NCBI RefSeq assembly: GCF_000213175.1
Contig: NW_009799179.1
Span: forward strand, 1,375,713-1,439,712
Direction: 5' to 3'
Length of the DNA stretch: 64,000 nucleotides
From: Neurospora tetrasperma FGSC 2508
Lineage: Eukaryota > Ascomycota > Sordariomycetes > Sordariales > Sordariaceae
The position numbers and the translations under genes are program-made. How positions within the stretch are numbered: position 1 is the stretch's first letter; each line of letters begins with the position of its first letter. The notes below the pieces were generated by a model that saw nothing but the letters and a program-made list of their open reading frames with translations, did no database searches and was not told the DNA's origin. This document shows positions 21,254-32,122 of this stretch, piece after piece.

Positions 21254-24200
21254 CTAACGAGATCCACTACCACCACCAGCACCAGGCGTCGATGGCGAAC
21301 CAGAACCACCTCCGAGACCACTTCCGCTACTCTTCAACTTGAGCTTAATGATCTTCTTCTTTGGCTCGCCGCCATTGGTTGTGGCAGCAGGCGTCGGATG
21401 GATTGGGGAATGGGATTCCTTGAGGGGATGCGGTGCCTTTTCCTGAGGCGCTCCAGTAGGCAATGGTCTCCTTTCTTTTTCTCCGGATCCTGGCAACGGT
21501 TTTCTGTCCTTCTTGATGAGGAGACTTGAGCCGGAGGATAATACCCTGTCGCGATCTCCTCGGTCTCGGTCTCGTTCCCGGTCCCGGTCTCGGTCACCTC
21601 GATCACCTCGATCACCACGATCACGATCGCGCTCCCTGTCTCTATCACGATCACGGTCGCGCTCCCGATCACGATCCTTGTAACTGTCTCTATCACGATC
21701 GCTGTCCCGATCAGCTCGATCACGGTACTTGTCGCGAATCCGCTCCCTCTCGCGGTCAGTTCTCTCGCGGTCACGGTCACTCCTCTCGCGTTCCCGTTCC
21801 CGATCCCGATCCCGATCCCGATCGATGCGGTTCCGTTCCCGGTCACTGTCGGTGGTGCGACCGCCCCTGTCGCTATCGCCGCGGTCGGTTCCCTTCTCCC
21901 TGTACTTCTCACGAGGTCGGTCGCGCTCACGATCACTATCGCGATCTCCTCGTTCCCTGTACTTCTCTCTATCCCGCTCTTTCTCGCGAGGACGCTCATG
22001 CTCGCGGTCACTCTCGCGGTCCCGCTCCCGTTCCCTGTACTTCTCCTTTTCTCGCTCGGCACCACCACGGTATCTCTCCCTGTCGCTATCATTGCGGTCC
22101 TTCTCCCGGAATTTGCTGCTGTCTCTCTCCCTATCTCTGTCCCGTTCCCTGTCTCTATCCCTCTCCTTAATCCGCTGCTCCTTCTCAGCATACGATCCAG
22201 ACGAGCCGTATCCGTTACCGGCAGGAGACTGCATCCGGCTCTTAGGGGATGAAGGCGCCGAACCGCTGCCAAATCCTACCGCGGCGCTCGACCGCTTGTG
22301 GACGGGTGTAGCAAGACTGCCGGAAATGCCTCTGGCGCTGGCGGCAAGCATTTGCTTTTCACGCTGACTTTGTTCGTAGTCGATGCTGCGCTGGGCGCGG
22401 GCAGACAGCTTGGTCCATTTCCTAAATGGTAGCGTGACGACTTTGGAGAGCTGGCCGTTGGCGTTGGGACGGACGGAGAATGAAGATGTGCGGGGAGGCG
22501 GAAGCTGAGGCGCGGATTCGCGGAAAGAGTGGCCCCTGATGGCTTCGCTTCGAGGAGCCTCTTTCTTAAAGGACTCGCTGCGGGGGAGATCTGTCTTGAA
22601 TGAGCTATTGCGAGAAGGATCGCTCCGGAAGGAGTCGCTGTTGGTCTTGATGATCTTCTTCGGGCTAGGATTTTCAAGCAACTCGTCACTCTTGCGCTTG
22701 ATGACTGGCTTGACGATCTTTGGCTTGCCCAAGTTGACAGTGCTAGGCCTTGGAACGGCAACGTCGTTGGACTGCTGGGGTTTGGGTGCAGGTACGGGGG
22801 GAGGTGAAGCCGCTTTTGGTACAGCTGTCTTGATGCCAGGCTGAGCGACGGGTGTATTGGGTGCGGGAGCACTTGGAACTGATGTGGGCAAGGGAGTGCG
22901 CGGACCGGCAGTCGTAGAAGGCCGAGGCACGGTCATTGCGATAGAGTCCTTCCGTACTGGTGGGGGAGCTTCTGGGACTGGTGACTCCCTAGGTTTCGCA
23001 ATGTACGAAGGCCGTGATTGTAGCTTTACGATCGTCTTCTTCTCAGGGGGCTTAATCTCTACCCTGGCAGCCGACAAGTTGGTCGACGGTGCCGGTGCGG
23101 GTAGTGGCGCCGGAGGCGGTGGAGCTTCGATCGCAACCATATCCTTACTCTTAGGAAACGTCCGGTACTCCGACTTGAACTTGACGACACATCTCTTCTT
23201 CGGCGGAGTTCCGAGGATCTGTGGTGCATTGGCGACAATCGTCGGGTCGCGAGTTGCCTTCCAGACAATGGGATACTTGATAGTAACAAGTAGAGAATCT
23301 TCTGGTTCGAACATGGCCGAGCAGAGCTCCAATAGCTGGCGCTTCTCCTGTAGGCCAATGACGGGAGAATTAAATGCCTTCCATATGGATATTTGCATCT
23401 CCGTGTTCCCCCTCAGCTCTTCCTTGAGCGCATTAAGCGCGTGGGCAATGTCTTCTCTGCGTACTGCATCGAGCTTCCGTTGTTGGATCTCTGCGTCACC
23501 TTGATCGATGACGAGACCTCCATCATCAAGAGCTTCAAGTTCCTGTGTCGAAGCTTTGTTCTCGCCAAACGCAATGGCAGCGATTCCCCGGCAAAAGACC
23601 TTGAACAATCGATCGCGGATGAAGGGCGAACTATCGGTGCTCATGTATGAAAGTAGAAGCTTGAGAATAGGGGGTTTGGAGATCATTCCAAGCTCAACCA
23701 GGCACTCGAACGCCTTGATACGTACAAGATCAATGTTGTCGTCCTGGAGGTACTGAACAAAGTCGAGGGCCGATTCAGGGATGACACGAGCCTTCATGAG
23801 CCTCATCTTGCAGTGAAGAGCCGTTGTCGTCCAGATGTTCTGGTACGTCAGTGTCCATTCATCCATCCTGCGAAACTTGTCAATCTCCTCAATGGTCTTC
23901 TCAATGAAACTTTTGAATTCCGCATCGTCTTCATCGAAAGGATCCAGGTTTTTGATGAGGTATCCCTCGGTAATCTCCTTTTGCGGAATCACAGAGGTGG
24001 TGAGAGCATCGAGGAGTTTGGCGATGTAGAACTGGTCTGAAAACTCATTCTCCGAATTGTCATTAAACAGGAGCATCTCCATAATGAACTGTCGAGCCCT
24101 CTTAGAGCATCTTCCTTTCTCCTGCAGGTCCGTCGTCCGTGCAAGCACCGCGGGAATCGCACATTGGATGGCATACTGACCCTTGTCGGTAAAATCGTTG

Positions 24201-26866
24201 GGAGCGATCGGGTAGTGATAGCCACCCTCCCGGCCGGGAATTGGTACCTTCTTGCAGAAAAACTTGCGGAAACAGAGTATCAGATGGACCATGCCGATGT
24301 AGTTCAAGTCAGGATGTGCCTGTTTGGCGAGGTCTTCCAATGCCATCACTCGGACACCATGGTAATATCGTCGGTCCATCACTGTCCTCGTCTCGATCGT
24401 CGAGTGGACTGCATGCCTCTTTTCCCTCTTGAAAGCAAGCATGGCGTCCTGGTGGGCCACGACGTCTCTGTCCTGCTGTAGTTGTGCCAGATACATGTAC
24501 TCCTGCATATCAGTCTTCATGAAGCAAAGCCACTCCATGTTAGCATCAAGCCGGATCCATTCATAGGATTCTTGATCCATCTTGGTTTGGACCTCTGAAG
24601 CCCAGTCTTGTAACCCCCAGTCCTCCATATCCTTTTGGCTGGTAAGGACATCGCCCAACATGTTAAAGTAGACAACATCGTCCTCCTGGATCTCGTGTTT
24701 GTCACTATTGCTGTTGGCAGCCGCGGCCATGGCCTTTTTGGTTCTTTTCAGACGCTTGTACTTTGTGTTGTACGCAATCTGCAAATTCGTCCCACCTTTA
24801 TCTTTCTCTGTAATCAGCTGGTAGTGCTCATAAGGCGTACCGTCTGCTTCGTGAATTCGGACGGTGAATGGACCAGTGAACAGCTTAGGAACGTCGCCGG
24901 CATAGACCTGGTGTATCTCCTCTTGCAACTCCCTCCAGAACTCATCCTTTGATATGCTTTTCTTGGTCGGTCCCTGATATTGTAGAATTTGGATGTCGAC
25001 GTTGAGATTCTTCTTGTTGAACTTTTGGTGAATATCAAGTCTCGGGCAACCCGCACCAAACACGTATTGATCCCAAAGCTCATCAGGGACGTATTGACTG
25101 CGTTTCTCGCACCATCGACGGAAGTCCTGGAAAGAGAGGGTAGTGGCCTTAGGGTCCGTGTTGGAGATATTAGCGGCCGAAACCATTTGCGACAAGACGC
25201 GGACGACACCTGTCGAGCCAGGAATCTTGGACATGCGCTGATCGAGTATGTAAAGGACAAGTGGCGCCTTGAGCGCCATAAACTCGAGCTCAAAGTCACC
25301 TAGGTGAAGATAATCGCCCAGAGCATGCAATGAGGGTCTCCGCACATCCGCCTCTACAAGCTTGTCGGAAAGCGACTTGATATGAAAACGATACCAGTTG
25401 TTTCCGCAGATGGTCCTCATGAACAGATCTGTCATGAACCACTGGAGACCGATGATAAGCCAAGTGTCGGACCGCTCATTTGGCACAATGTGGACCCCCA
25501 CGTACTGACTGGCGAGGGCATGGACGAGCTTCCTGGTAACCTCGATGTCCGTATCTATGATCGTTTCGGGGTACAGCAAACGCGTACTGCACAAGGATAA
25601 GGAGTTTGCAACCGCAGTGTCGTGAACCAAGTCTTCGACAAAGCACATCTTGTAGGCTTCATAAGGATAACGGCCGAACTCGGGAGCGAAGTAGTCGGCA
25701 GCAGCCACGACGGCTTGGCATGTCCATCGAACTTCATCCACACGGCCAGGGAGACAATAGCCGTGAATTCTGGCTGCATTAGCCCCGAGCTTCTCATCCG
25801 CCTCCTCAGTTCTAAACTCGGCCCCAAGATCAACGTGCTCAAAGGGGCCAACGGCGAAACCGATGTGCCTAGCAGCGGTGTTGACGCACTCAAAAATCAT
25901 GGTCTTCTTGCGCTCGTCCTTGGGGTGCATCTGCTCGCCAATAAGATTGCCAGAGCAGACCACGGTAATCTCCCTTAGCTTGTCCTCTTCGGTGAAAGAT
26001 GAGCCAGGCTGGTGTGCAGAAATATCTGAGGCTTTGCGTTTCCGACTGCCATCCAGAGCCGTCAGCAGTGCTGATTGGGTAGCCAGAGGCGGTGCGAAGG
26101 CATCCTCCAGCGTTCTTGGGCATGTGATTTTAATTGTCCAGGAATGCCTTGAACCGGGATCATCGAGGCAAGGGAAGATGCAAGACGCCGTACCGGGCTC
26201 AAGCGAATGCCGGGTGTAAACGTGTGGGTATCTCAGGTCACCTTCCTCAACGCCGACAAAGTGCAGGCCATCTCTGATTCTCTTGGACCTGAAAGGCACA
26301 ACCACGGTGAGTTCCTCATTAGGGTCGGAGAGGCCTGTCGCATTTTCCGATACCGACTTGGGAGTTTTGAGCTTGAGAATGCGTTTGGGCTCAGAATCCT
26401 GGATGAGAGCATCTGGGCGGAGACGGATCCTGAGGGACCCATCAGCCGGCACGCTGATATTAAGCTGCTCTGCCCTTTCTACGATGGGAGCCTGGCGGCG
26501 TGTCTCTGGGAGTAATGGCGCCATCCATTTCTTCATTATGTGATGCTGAGTGGCACCGATTTGCGCATTCGTGGGGGGCTCCATTCGATCGTAAGGATCA
26601 TGAGCCTGTGCCCGTGTCTTGTAGCCGTCCACCGTAATGTTTGAAACGTCGATTTCGCATTGCCGCGTGTCTAGGACGAGTTCCTCAAGGTCGGGAACCA
26701 GGGGATAGATCTTGAATGTGCAAATGCCGCTGACGCTCTTCTCCCTGAAGTTGATGTCTAGCTCCACCTCTTGCCTCAGAATGGCGTACGGCTCGGCAGC
26801 GGCAACAGGGTCGGGGGCGTTCGTCATGTTGGCGAGGGCCACATCTCCGTTCTCGAGTCCTGACAT
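21254..26866 (-). CDS. taf2: Transcription initiation factor TFIID subunit TAF2
   Basis: TAF2 is the large TFIID subunit that contacts initiator DNA and stabilises the complex. The gene is a single 5.6-kb exon, 1870 residues. Residues 1 to about 560 form the M1-aminopeptidase-like half: VELDINFREKSVSGICTF near the start, CFVEDLVHD, and RKLVHALASQYVGVHI where the zinc-binding HEXXH of true peptidases is missing, as in TAF2. A helical HEAT-like region follows to about 1200. Residues from about 1230 onward are disordered: Pro/Ala linkers, four degenerate 10-residue repeats of the SFKxxxPR type (about 1408-1448), and an Arg/Asp/Glu tail (about 1560-1775). The last residues are Lys-rich (KKKIIKLKLKSSGSG). 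The ATG at 26866 opens the frame well. The long charged tail is the odd part; assignment to TAF2 rests on the first 1200 residues. Confidence 0.93.
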   Translation of the reverse strand: MSGLENGDVALANMTNAPDPVAAAEPYAILRQEVELDINFREKSVSGICTFKIYPLVPDLEELVLDTRQCEIDVSNITVDGYKTRAQAHDPYDRMEPPTNAQIGATQHHIMKKWMAPLLPETRRQAPIVERAEQLNISVPADGSLRIRLRPDALIQDSEPKRILKLKTPKSVSENATGLSDPNEELTVVVPFRSKRIRDGLHFVGVEEGDLRYPHVYTRHSLEPGTASCIFPCLDDPGSRHSWTIKITCPRTLEDAFAPPLATQSALLTALDGSRKRKASDISAHQPGSSFTEEDKLREITVVCSGNLIGEQMHPKDERKKTMIFECVNTAARHIGFAVGPFEHVDLGAEFRTEEADEKLGANAARIHGYCLPGRVDEVRWTCQAVVAAADYFAPEFGRYPYEAYKMCFVEDLVHDTAVANSLSLCSTRLLYPETIIDTDIEVTRKLVHALASQYVGVHIVPNERSDTWLIIGLQWFMTDLFMRTICGNNWYRFHIKSLSDKLVEADVRRPSLHALGDYLHLGDFELEFMALKAPLVLYILDQRMSKIPGSTGVVRVLSQMVSAANISNTDPKATTLSFQDFRRWCEKRSQYVPDELWDQYVFGAGCPRLDIHQKFNKKNLNVDIQILQYQGPTKKSISKDEFWRELQEEIHQVYAGDVPKLFTGPFTVRIHEADGTPYEHYQLITEKDKGGTNLQIAYNTKYKRLKRTKKAMAAAANSNSDKHEIQEDDVVYFNMLGDVLTSQKDMEDWGLQDWASEVQTKMDQESYEWIRLDANMEWLCFMKTDMQEYMYLAQLQQDRDVVAHQDAMLAFKREKRHAVHSTIETRTVMDRRYYHGVRVMALEDLAKQAHPDLNYIGMVHLILCFRKFFCKKVPIPGREGGYHYPIAPNDFTDKGQYAIQCAIPAVLARTTDLQEKGRCSKRARQFIMEMLLFNDNSENEFSDQFYIAKLLDALTTSVIPQKEITEGYLIKNLDPFDEDDAEFKSFIEKTIEEIDKFRRMDEWTLTYQNIWTTTALHCKMRLMKARVIPESALDFVQYLQDDNIDLVRIKAFECLVELGMISKPPILKLLLSYMSTDSSPFIRDRLFKVFCRGIAAIAFGENKASTQELEALDDGGLVIDQGDAEIQQRKLDAVRREDIAHALNALKEELRGNTEMQISIWKAFNSPVIGLQEKRQLLELCSAMFEPEDSLLVTIKYPIVWKATRDPTIVANAPQILGTPPKKRCVVKFKSEYRTFPKSKDMVAIEAPPPPAPLPAPAPSTNLSAARVEIKPPEKKTIVKLQSRPSYIAKPRESPVPEAPPPVRKDSIAMTVPRPSTTAGPRTPLPTSVPSAPAPNTPVAQPGIKTAVPKAASPPPVPAPKPQQSNDVAVPRPSTVNLGKPKIVKPVIKRKSDELLENPSPKKIIKTNSDSFRSDPSRNSSFKTDLPRSESFKKEAPRSEAIRGHSFRESAPQLPPPRTSSFSVRPNANGQLSKVVTLPFRKWTKLSARAQRSIDYEQSQREKQMLAASARGISGSLATPVHKRSSAAVGFGSGSAPSSPKSRMQSPAGNGYGSSGSYAEKEQRIKERDRDRERDRDRERDSSKFREKDRNDSDRERYRGGAEREKEKYRERERDRESDREHERPREKERDREKYRERGDRDSDRERDRPREKYREKGTDRGDSDRGGRTTDSDRERNRIDRDRDRDRERERERSDRDRERTDRERERIRDKYRDRADRDSDRDRDSYKDRDRERDRDRDRDRERDRDRGDRGDRGDRDRDRERDRDRGDRDRVLSSGSSLLIKKDRKPLPGSGEKERRPLPTGAPQEKAPHPLKESHSPIHPTPAATTNGGEPKKKIIKLKLKSSGSGLGGGSGSPSTPGAGGGSGSR
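21535..22180. repeat. Degenerate hexanucleotide-like repeat encoding the RD/RE tail of TAF2
   Basis: The plus strand shows long runs of CGATCA, CGGTCT and related units whose complement encodes alternating Arg-Asp and Arg-Glu. The low-complexity DNA also creates long open frames in other frames and on the other strand (Ser-Arg-rich on the plus strand), which should not be annotated as genes. Confidence 0.85.
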
Positions 26867-28754
26867 TTTGGATGTTGCTGTGTGGCCACTCAGGCCGACA
26901 AGATGATGGACGCAGTGGTTTGGTTAAGAAGTAGGGCGTCGCTCGTGTAATCGCGGGGACGTCGTGGAATGTCGAGGAGGGCGGAAAGCCGAGGGAGAGG
27001 ACGACGGCGCGGTCGTGTTCAAGAGAAGTTGAACTTGCAAGAGCTCGACCTGGCAAAGCTTGGACAGGCCGACAAGGCTCACTCGGTCATGGCAAGAGGT
27101 GGCGCATGGAAGCGACCCCGTGAACTCCAAGTTGACTCGGCTGCAATGGACTATGCGAACTGACGTATAGAGAGAGAGGTAGCTTGTTAGAGCAAAGGCC
27201 GGTGGGTAGTCACAGCGAGGCACAACAGGTTGGACGCTACCTCTGATGATCGGATTTGTATTATTCAGTTGACCTATGACTGCGCGATACGGCGTGGGCC
27301 AAGTTAGGCAAGTGCAGGTGTTGGAGGTTCGCCGGTGCCAGTACGGAGGATGCTATTCTCGGACGCGGAGAAAGTTGTTGAACGATGGTTCGAGAGCTGC
27401 GCGGCGGGCGAATCTTTTGACGGGGCAAATGAAGGGCGTCGGTATCGGACTGGACAGAGAGTGGGATGCGGCGCGGGGCAAATGGCCGTAAACCGTGGAC
27501 ATGCGTCGCGACGAAGACGGCGATGATGGGAGTTGAGTTCTGGTGACGACAGAGGAACTGAAGAGCAAAGCAAAAGGCGACCGGGCCTGTCGTTCAAAGC
27601 TTCCAGAGTCCCCGTCGCGAGTTGGAGTTTCCAAAGTCGCAATCGGTCAGGCACCTACAGGTGTGTACGGGCAGGTACTGGTAGAGGTACCTTCAATTCA
27701 GTACCATAGGTAGCAGCAGTCACAACACGATCAAGTTCATGCCCTTTTACCAGAGGAGCTAGAGGTATATATATCGTGGAAATAGAGAATGGCCAACGGA
27801 CTGGATTGCCCGGATTACAATAATTCACTGCACTGCACGGTACTGCAGCAAAACCAGAAATATAAAAAAAAAAATCAGAATCCGGCCAGAGCTGGAGGTC
27901 CGGACTTGGTACATGTAGACGTGTAGCTGCGGACGCGGGTCAGATGTACTACCTTTTTACTGTACCGCGTTGCGACCTGCGACAAATATTATGGTACGGA
28001 CCTGGGTCACTGCTTGCCTGCCCTCGACAACAACCCTTGTTGCTGCGTGGGTGCAGTGCAGGAGCACCCGCCTGAAAGCCAAGAACCGTCGTCGAGCCAG
28101 TGCCGGAGTTTTGCCGCGCCGAACTGCGATGTCAAGTCTTTTTTGAAGTTCGGTCTTGGCATGCGCTCAGGGCACTAAGGGCAGACTGGGCAGTGTCCGT
28201 CCGGGTCATCAGCGGGTCATGCGCGCCCTCGACCGATTCGACTGTTTGATTGGTCATTGTTCTCACTGCACGTGGCCCCGCAATTCCATCCTCCAAGCTG
28301 CCGACGATGTCGTCACACGGCGGTGAGCTCGGTGTTGAAACCGACCGATATCAACAAGGTCTCGAGGTCAAGATAACAAAATTGGCAGGCCTTTACACTA
28401 AGTGTTTACAACTACTACTGCGTAAGGAAAACTACTACTTCTAGAAGCCAAAGAAACAGAACACACTCCCAATGTGGTTATGCCGTGCCATCGTTTCTCT
28501 CAAAACAAGTAATCATGTGTACCATGATGATATGAAGAGTGTGACATCAAACTAAAGCATCCCAGGCTAATTCCTACATTGGGAATACATACCCAGAACT
28601 CAAACATCCCAATTAGCACAAAGACAAGACGGCCCGGCTATAAAGTGAAAAAAAAAAAACACCATGGCTTGTTATCCCTGAATGACCACCAAACGCCAAC
28701 CGAGAACACTCTCAATGCCCAGATAATAATAGAGAAATGTGTATGACATTATGT
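26867..28754. other. Intergenic region upstream of TAF2, downstream of the SAS4-like gene
   Basis: It must contain the TAF2 promoter and leader and the 3' end of the SAS4-like gene, both on the minus strand. A TATATATA stretch lies near 27765 and A-runs at about 27865 and 28650; none can be assigned a role. Short open frames are not convincing genes. Confidence 0.5.
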
Positions 28755-30614
28755 TCAATGTTTACCCCTCTTGTCCCTTCGCTTCCTTCTTGCGTGGGCT
28801 TTCAACGTCTCCTCATCCATGATATCTTGTGGAAGCGCGAATTCTCGTTCATCGCCATCGGGCACCGGCTGCCCCCACGCCAGCACGTTTCTGCCCCTTC
28901 GCCTGTTCTTGTTGAGCGCCGCATCTCGCTGGTATGGCTTCTTGAAGAACGAGGTAAACTCTCTGTATGGTTCGGGCTCTGGCTCGGGCGGTGGTGGAGG
29001 GAGGATGGGACGTTTGCCCTTTTTAGACGGCTTCTTCTTGGCCGCGGCGATTGCCTCTTCACGAAGCTGCTTTGCAATGGACGCGTCGACGTCGCTCTCG
29101 TCTGGTGGATCGCCGTCAGATTCGCCCGTGTCTTGTTCTTGATCCTCCATTTCCTCATCACTGTCAGCAATAACCCTATGCTTGGCCGCATCTTCATCTT
29201 TTCGATGATCCTTAAGTTCAACTTTATGCTTTGCATCCTCGTGCTTACGCTTTCCGTTCTTCCCTCCGCCCTGCGGCTTGTTGGCCTTTCCCCCCTTGCC
29301 GCCCTTTCCGCCCTTGCCGCCGCTCTCGGCATTGCTTGTCCGGTCCTTTTTCCGTTTTCTGCGCTTTTCTTCGGCCGCCCATCTCCGGAACTTTTCGAGG
29401 ATGGCTTGGCAGCCTTTGATGAAGTGCTCCCGGGCCGGCTCGAACTGCTTCTTACGACCTTCTGTGATCCCACTGACGCCCATTACCCGCAGCCAGTCAT
29501 GACCTTGCAAGGCATCCAGCAGTCGAATGATCTGGTCCTTTTCATGTTGAGCCCGTCCCTTTTCCGAATTCCGTATTGAGCGTTCCAACCGTTCCGCCTT
29601 CTTGTGAGCTGTTTCGTAGAGTGAATCCGGCAACGGATCGTCCTTCAAGGCTGCTTTCCCTTTGTGTTGGGTTTCCAAAAAGCTAAAGTTGATTGTCTGG
29701 GAATCGTAGAGATCGGTAAACAGGGCATCGCCGTAGCCTCGGATAGGATAAGATTCGATTGGACGAGGCCGGAAGCCATGGGTGCTTCCAATAACGATGG
29801 GGGTGTCGAGATTGAGGAGGTCTATCAGAGAAGGAAGCAATTGACGTTAGTGATTGCTTGGGGGGGCCATGCTGACGACCGGTTTATCCAAGACCGATCG
29901 CCCAGGGCTGGAAGGGGGGGCAAAAGGGGGTTGGTAGTGTGTTTGTGACTTACGCTGCTCCTTGGGGTCATTGCCGATTACCTCATCATAGTCGGGAAAG
30001 TAGGCGGCCAACTCGCTCTTGAAGCGAGTGCCTTCCTGCGATCGTAATTTGCGACCGCCCTCCTTGATGGTATCGGCAGCATTGGGGTTCAGCCTGCTCA
30101 ATTCATGCTTCAAGCCATTGACGACCTTTTCCTGGTGCCGTGTAAGGCCCGATGGTTGTTTTGTGGCGGTTGTGCTGGGTTTTGCAGCAGTGGTAGGAGG
30201 GGCACGCGAGGGATTGGGGGGCTTTGGTGCCGCAGTGACAGTGACGACAGGCTTCGGGTTAGGGGCTGTAGGGGTCGGGGGCTTCGCGTCGCGCGAGGAA
30301 TCAATTGAAGCCGATTGACGAAACGACGGGCGAGCAGGTATCTCGACGGCAAACTCATATCGAGTCTTTTTGGGAGGCACGGGATCACATTCTCGGGGCT
30401 CGAGTGATCGCTTCTTGCGTTGGGGGACGGTGGTGGCAGTGTTTGGCGGCTTGATGGGGGATGGGGATTGTTCGGCGGACGTCGCGTTCGCGAGCGGGTG
30501 TTGGTTGTGGTTCTGCGGTGACGAGTGCGACCGGTAGGTGACAGTGTTGCTCGAATGCGGATGACGCAGACCTTCAGCTCGTCTCGAGCGGGTCACGGAT
30601 GTGCTCGTAGCCAT
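28755..30614 (-). CDS. SAS4-domain chromatin protein
   Basis: The CDS is complement(join(28755..29821,29954..30614)), 575 residues. The 132-bp intron has a GTAAGT donor, a CACTAAC branch and a GATAG acceptor, and joins NDPKEQ to HLLNLDTPIVIGS. The segment from about 155 to 245 (HQEKVVNGLKHELSRLNPN, GTRFKSELAAYFPDYDEVIGND, then the LDTPIVI part) resembles the 'something about silencing protein 4' domain. In yeast, Sas4 links the MYST acetyltransferase Sas2 to Sas5 for histone H4 Lys16 acetylation. The N-terminus is Pro/Thr-rich and disordered with a nuclear-signal-like RKKRSLEP. The C-terminal half is basic with GGKGGKGGKGGK repeats, an acidic DSDEEMEDQEQD patch and a KKKPSKKGKRP patch, suggesting a nuclear protein. 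Family assignment is from remembered motifs; the yeast-like function is inferred. Confidence 0.8.
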
Positions 30615-30775
30615 TTGAGAGCAGGCCCTTCATGGTGCGAACAACGTGTGCCGCGATACTGGTCGAGGTTGCAAAGTGTGTGCACAATTGATTTTGGTCC
30701 TGGCCGAGTTCAGTTCGTTGTGGTTGAATTTGCTGTGGCCAGCTGCACCTCTGCTCTTGCCCGCGGGCTTTGCTC

Positions 30776-30801
30776 TTTTTTTTTTTTTTTTTTTTTTTTT
30801 T
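30776..30801. repeat. Poly(dT) tract, about 26 bases
   Basis: An uninterrupted T run lies 162 bp upstream of the SAS4-like ATG (poly A in the sense of that gene). Such poly(dA:dT) tracts are known to disfavour nucleosomes in fungal promoters; that role here is inferred. Confidence 0.85.
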
Positions 30802-31113
30802 GTCCCGGATCGGGTCGAGTGAACCATGGGCGGGCAGCACAGCCGCCTGGAGGATGGGAAGAGGGAGTGGAAGATGCACTGTCCGTTGTGTCCCTCTTCC
30901 TTGGTGTTGGGTGATCATTGTAGCCAGCCCTGAAATATAGGGCAGGTTTTACGGGGGGGCGCGGTGGGCATCACAGGCGTTCGGCGGTCCCGACACAGGG
31001 CAGGGCAGAGCAACAACGGAACCTAACCTACCCGGGGGCTTCAAGGTCCAGGTTTCCAACTTGCACTTCCACTTACCCCCTTTCACCTCACCTCACTGCA
31101 GGTTAGGTCTCCC

Positions 31114-31133
31114 TACCTACCTAGGTACCTACC
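31114..31133. repeat. Overlapping TACCTAGGTA / TAGGTACCTA palindromes
   Basis: Two perfect 10-bp palindromes overlap at 31118-31127 and 31122-31131 inside a run of CCTA units. It is related to the palindromes at 11371 and 20427. Confidence 0.7.
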
Positions 31134-32122
31134 TTGGACATCCAAAGTGGCGAGGTGCAGCTCGTTCATCCCGTCTTGATGCTGTCTCCGTCATTTCGTT
31201 GCTCGATTGGCATTCGCACTCCCACCTGTATCTGCTCATCCATCTCGTCGGTCATGAAGCTTCCACTTCCACTCGAAGCGGTGACGAGGCTCTGTGAGAA
31301 TTGGCTTCTACCGTAATTCGATTCGGGCAGACCGACTTGGCTTCTTGGACAGCTCAATCAATGACTGGAAGACATGCCGTTCACTGCGCAATCTTTCCTC
31401 CTTTTCAGCTCCAGTCCCCTGGTAAATCAGTGGCAGTCAATTGGCATGGCACGATACGGCTCTCGATAATTTGAGAATTAAGGTTGTCGTGGGTACAAGA
31501 AATCCCCTCCTCGACAACATCATCAACGGCCCCCGGCCCCGGCCTTTAAAATGATAGGCACCGGGTTCTTTTTTTTTTTTTATAGTGCACACGGCACACT
31601 GATCATCCACTAGGCGTCGTCTCCAGTGGCCCACCATCACCACGAGGAAACATGCAAGCCAAGTGGAACACGATAGGAGTTAGTGATCTACCTCCTGCAT
31701 CCGGGTCGAACCAACTTATCAGTAGGTACCGTGCTATCGGTATCAGGAGTTGGACAACCAACACCTTCCGTCCTCAGAGGAAGTGGTGAAAGCCGATCGA
31801 TAGCGGGCAAGTTTCCTCGAATCTATCATGACCAAACTCTTGTAATTCACTCCACAAAGATATGAAAGATACACTGGTTATAACACACATTCCACACATG
31901 GACTTTTATCTTATCATATGCTGCTCGCACTCATGAACGTGAGCAGCAACAGGCCATCCTCGGGTAACTTCCAAATATGGAAGGCGAGCAGAAGACTAAC
32001 ACCAGCCGGAATACCACCGTAAGCACTACAGAACACATACGATGTCCGTCGTGTCGAATACGACGCGCCGCTTATTCCTCCTCAGCTATGTAATATAAAG
32101 AAGCCTACAGGCCCTTGAACTG

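Larger units (their letters stand above)
30615..32122. promoter_or_regulatory. Divergent promoter region of SAS4-like and ABC transporter genes
   Basis: Both flanking genes read outward, so both promoters lie here. Notable sequence: an uninterrupted run of about 26 T at 30776-30801, a CCTACC/TAGGTA palindromic cluster at 31114-31133, and a shorter T-run near 31570-31581. In-frame stop TAA at 32096-32098 limits the ABC transporter start. No gene seen. Confidence 0.55.

Noticed and set aside
21526-22367. Ser-Arg-rich and other long frames antisense to the TAF2 tail
   Set aside because: They are complements of the low-complexity Arg-Asp/Arg-Glu coding DNA, which is nearly free of stops in every frame.
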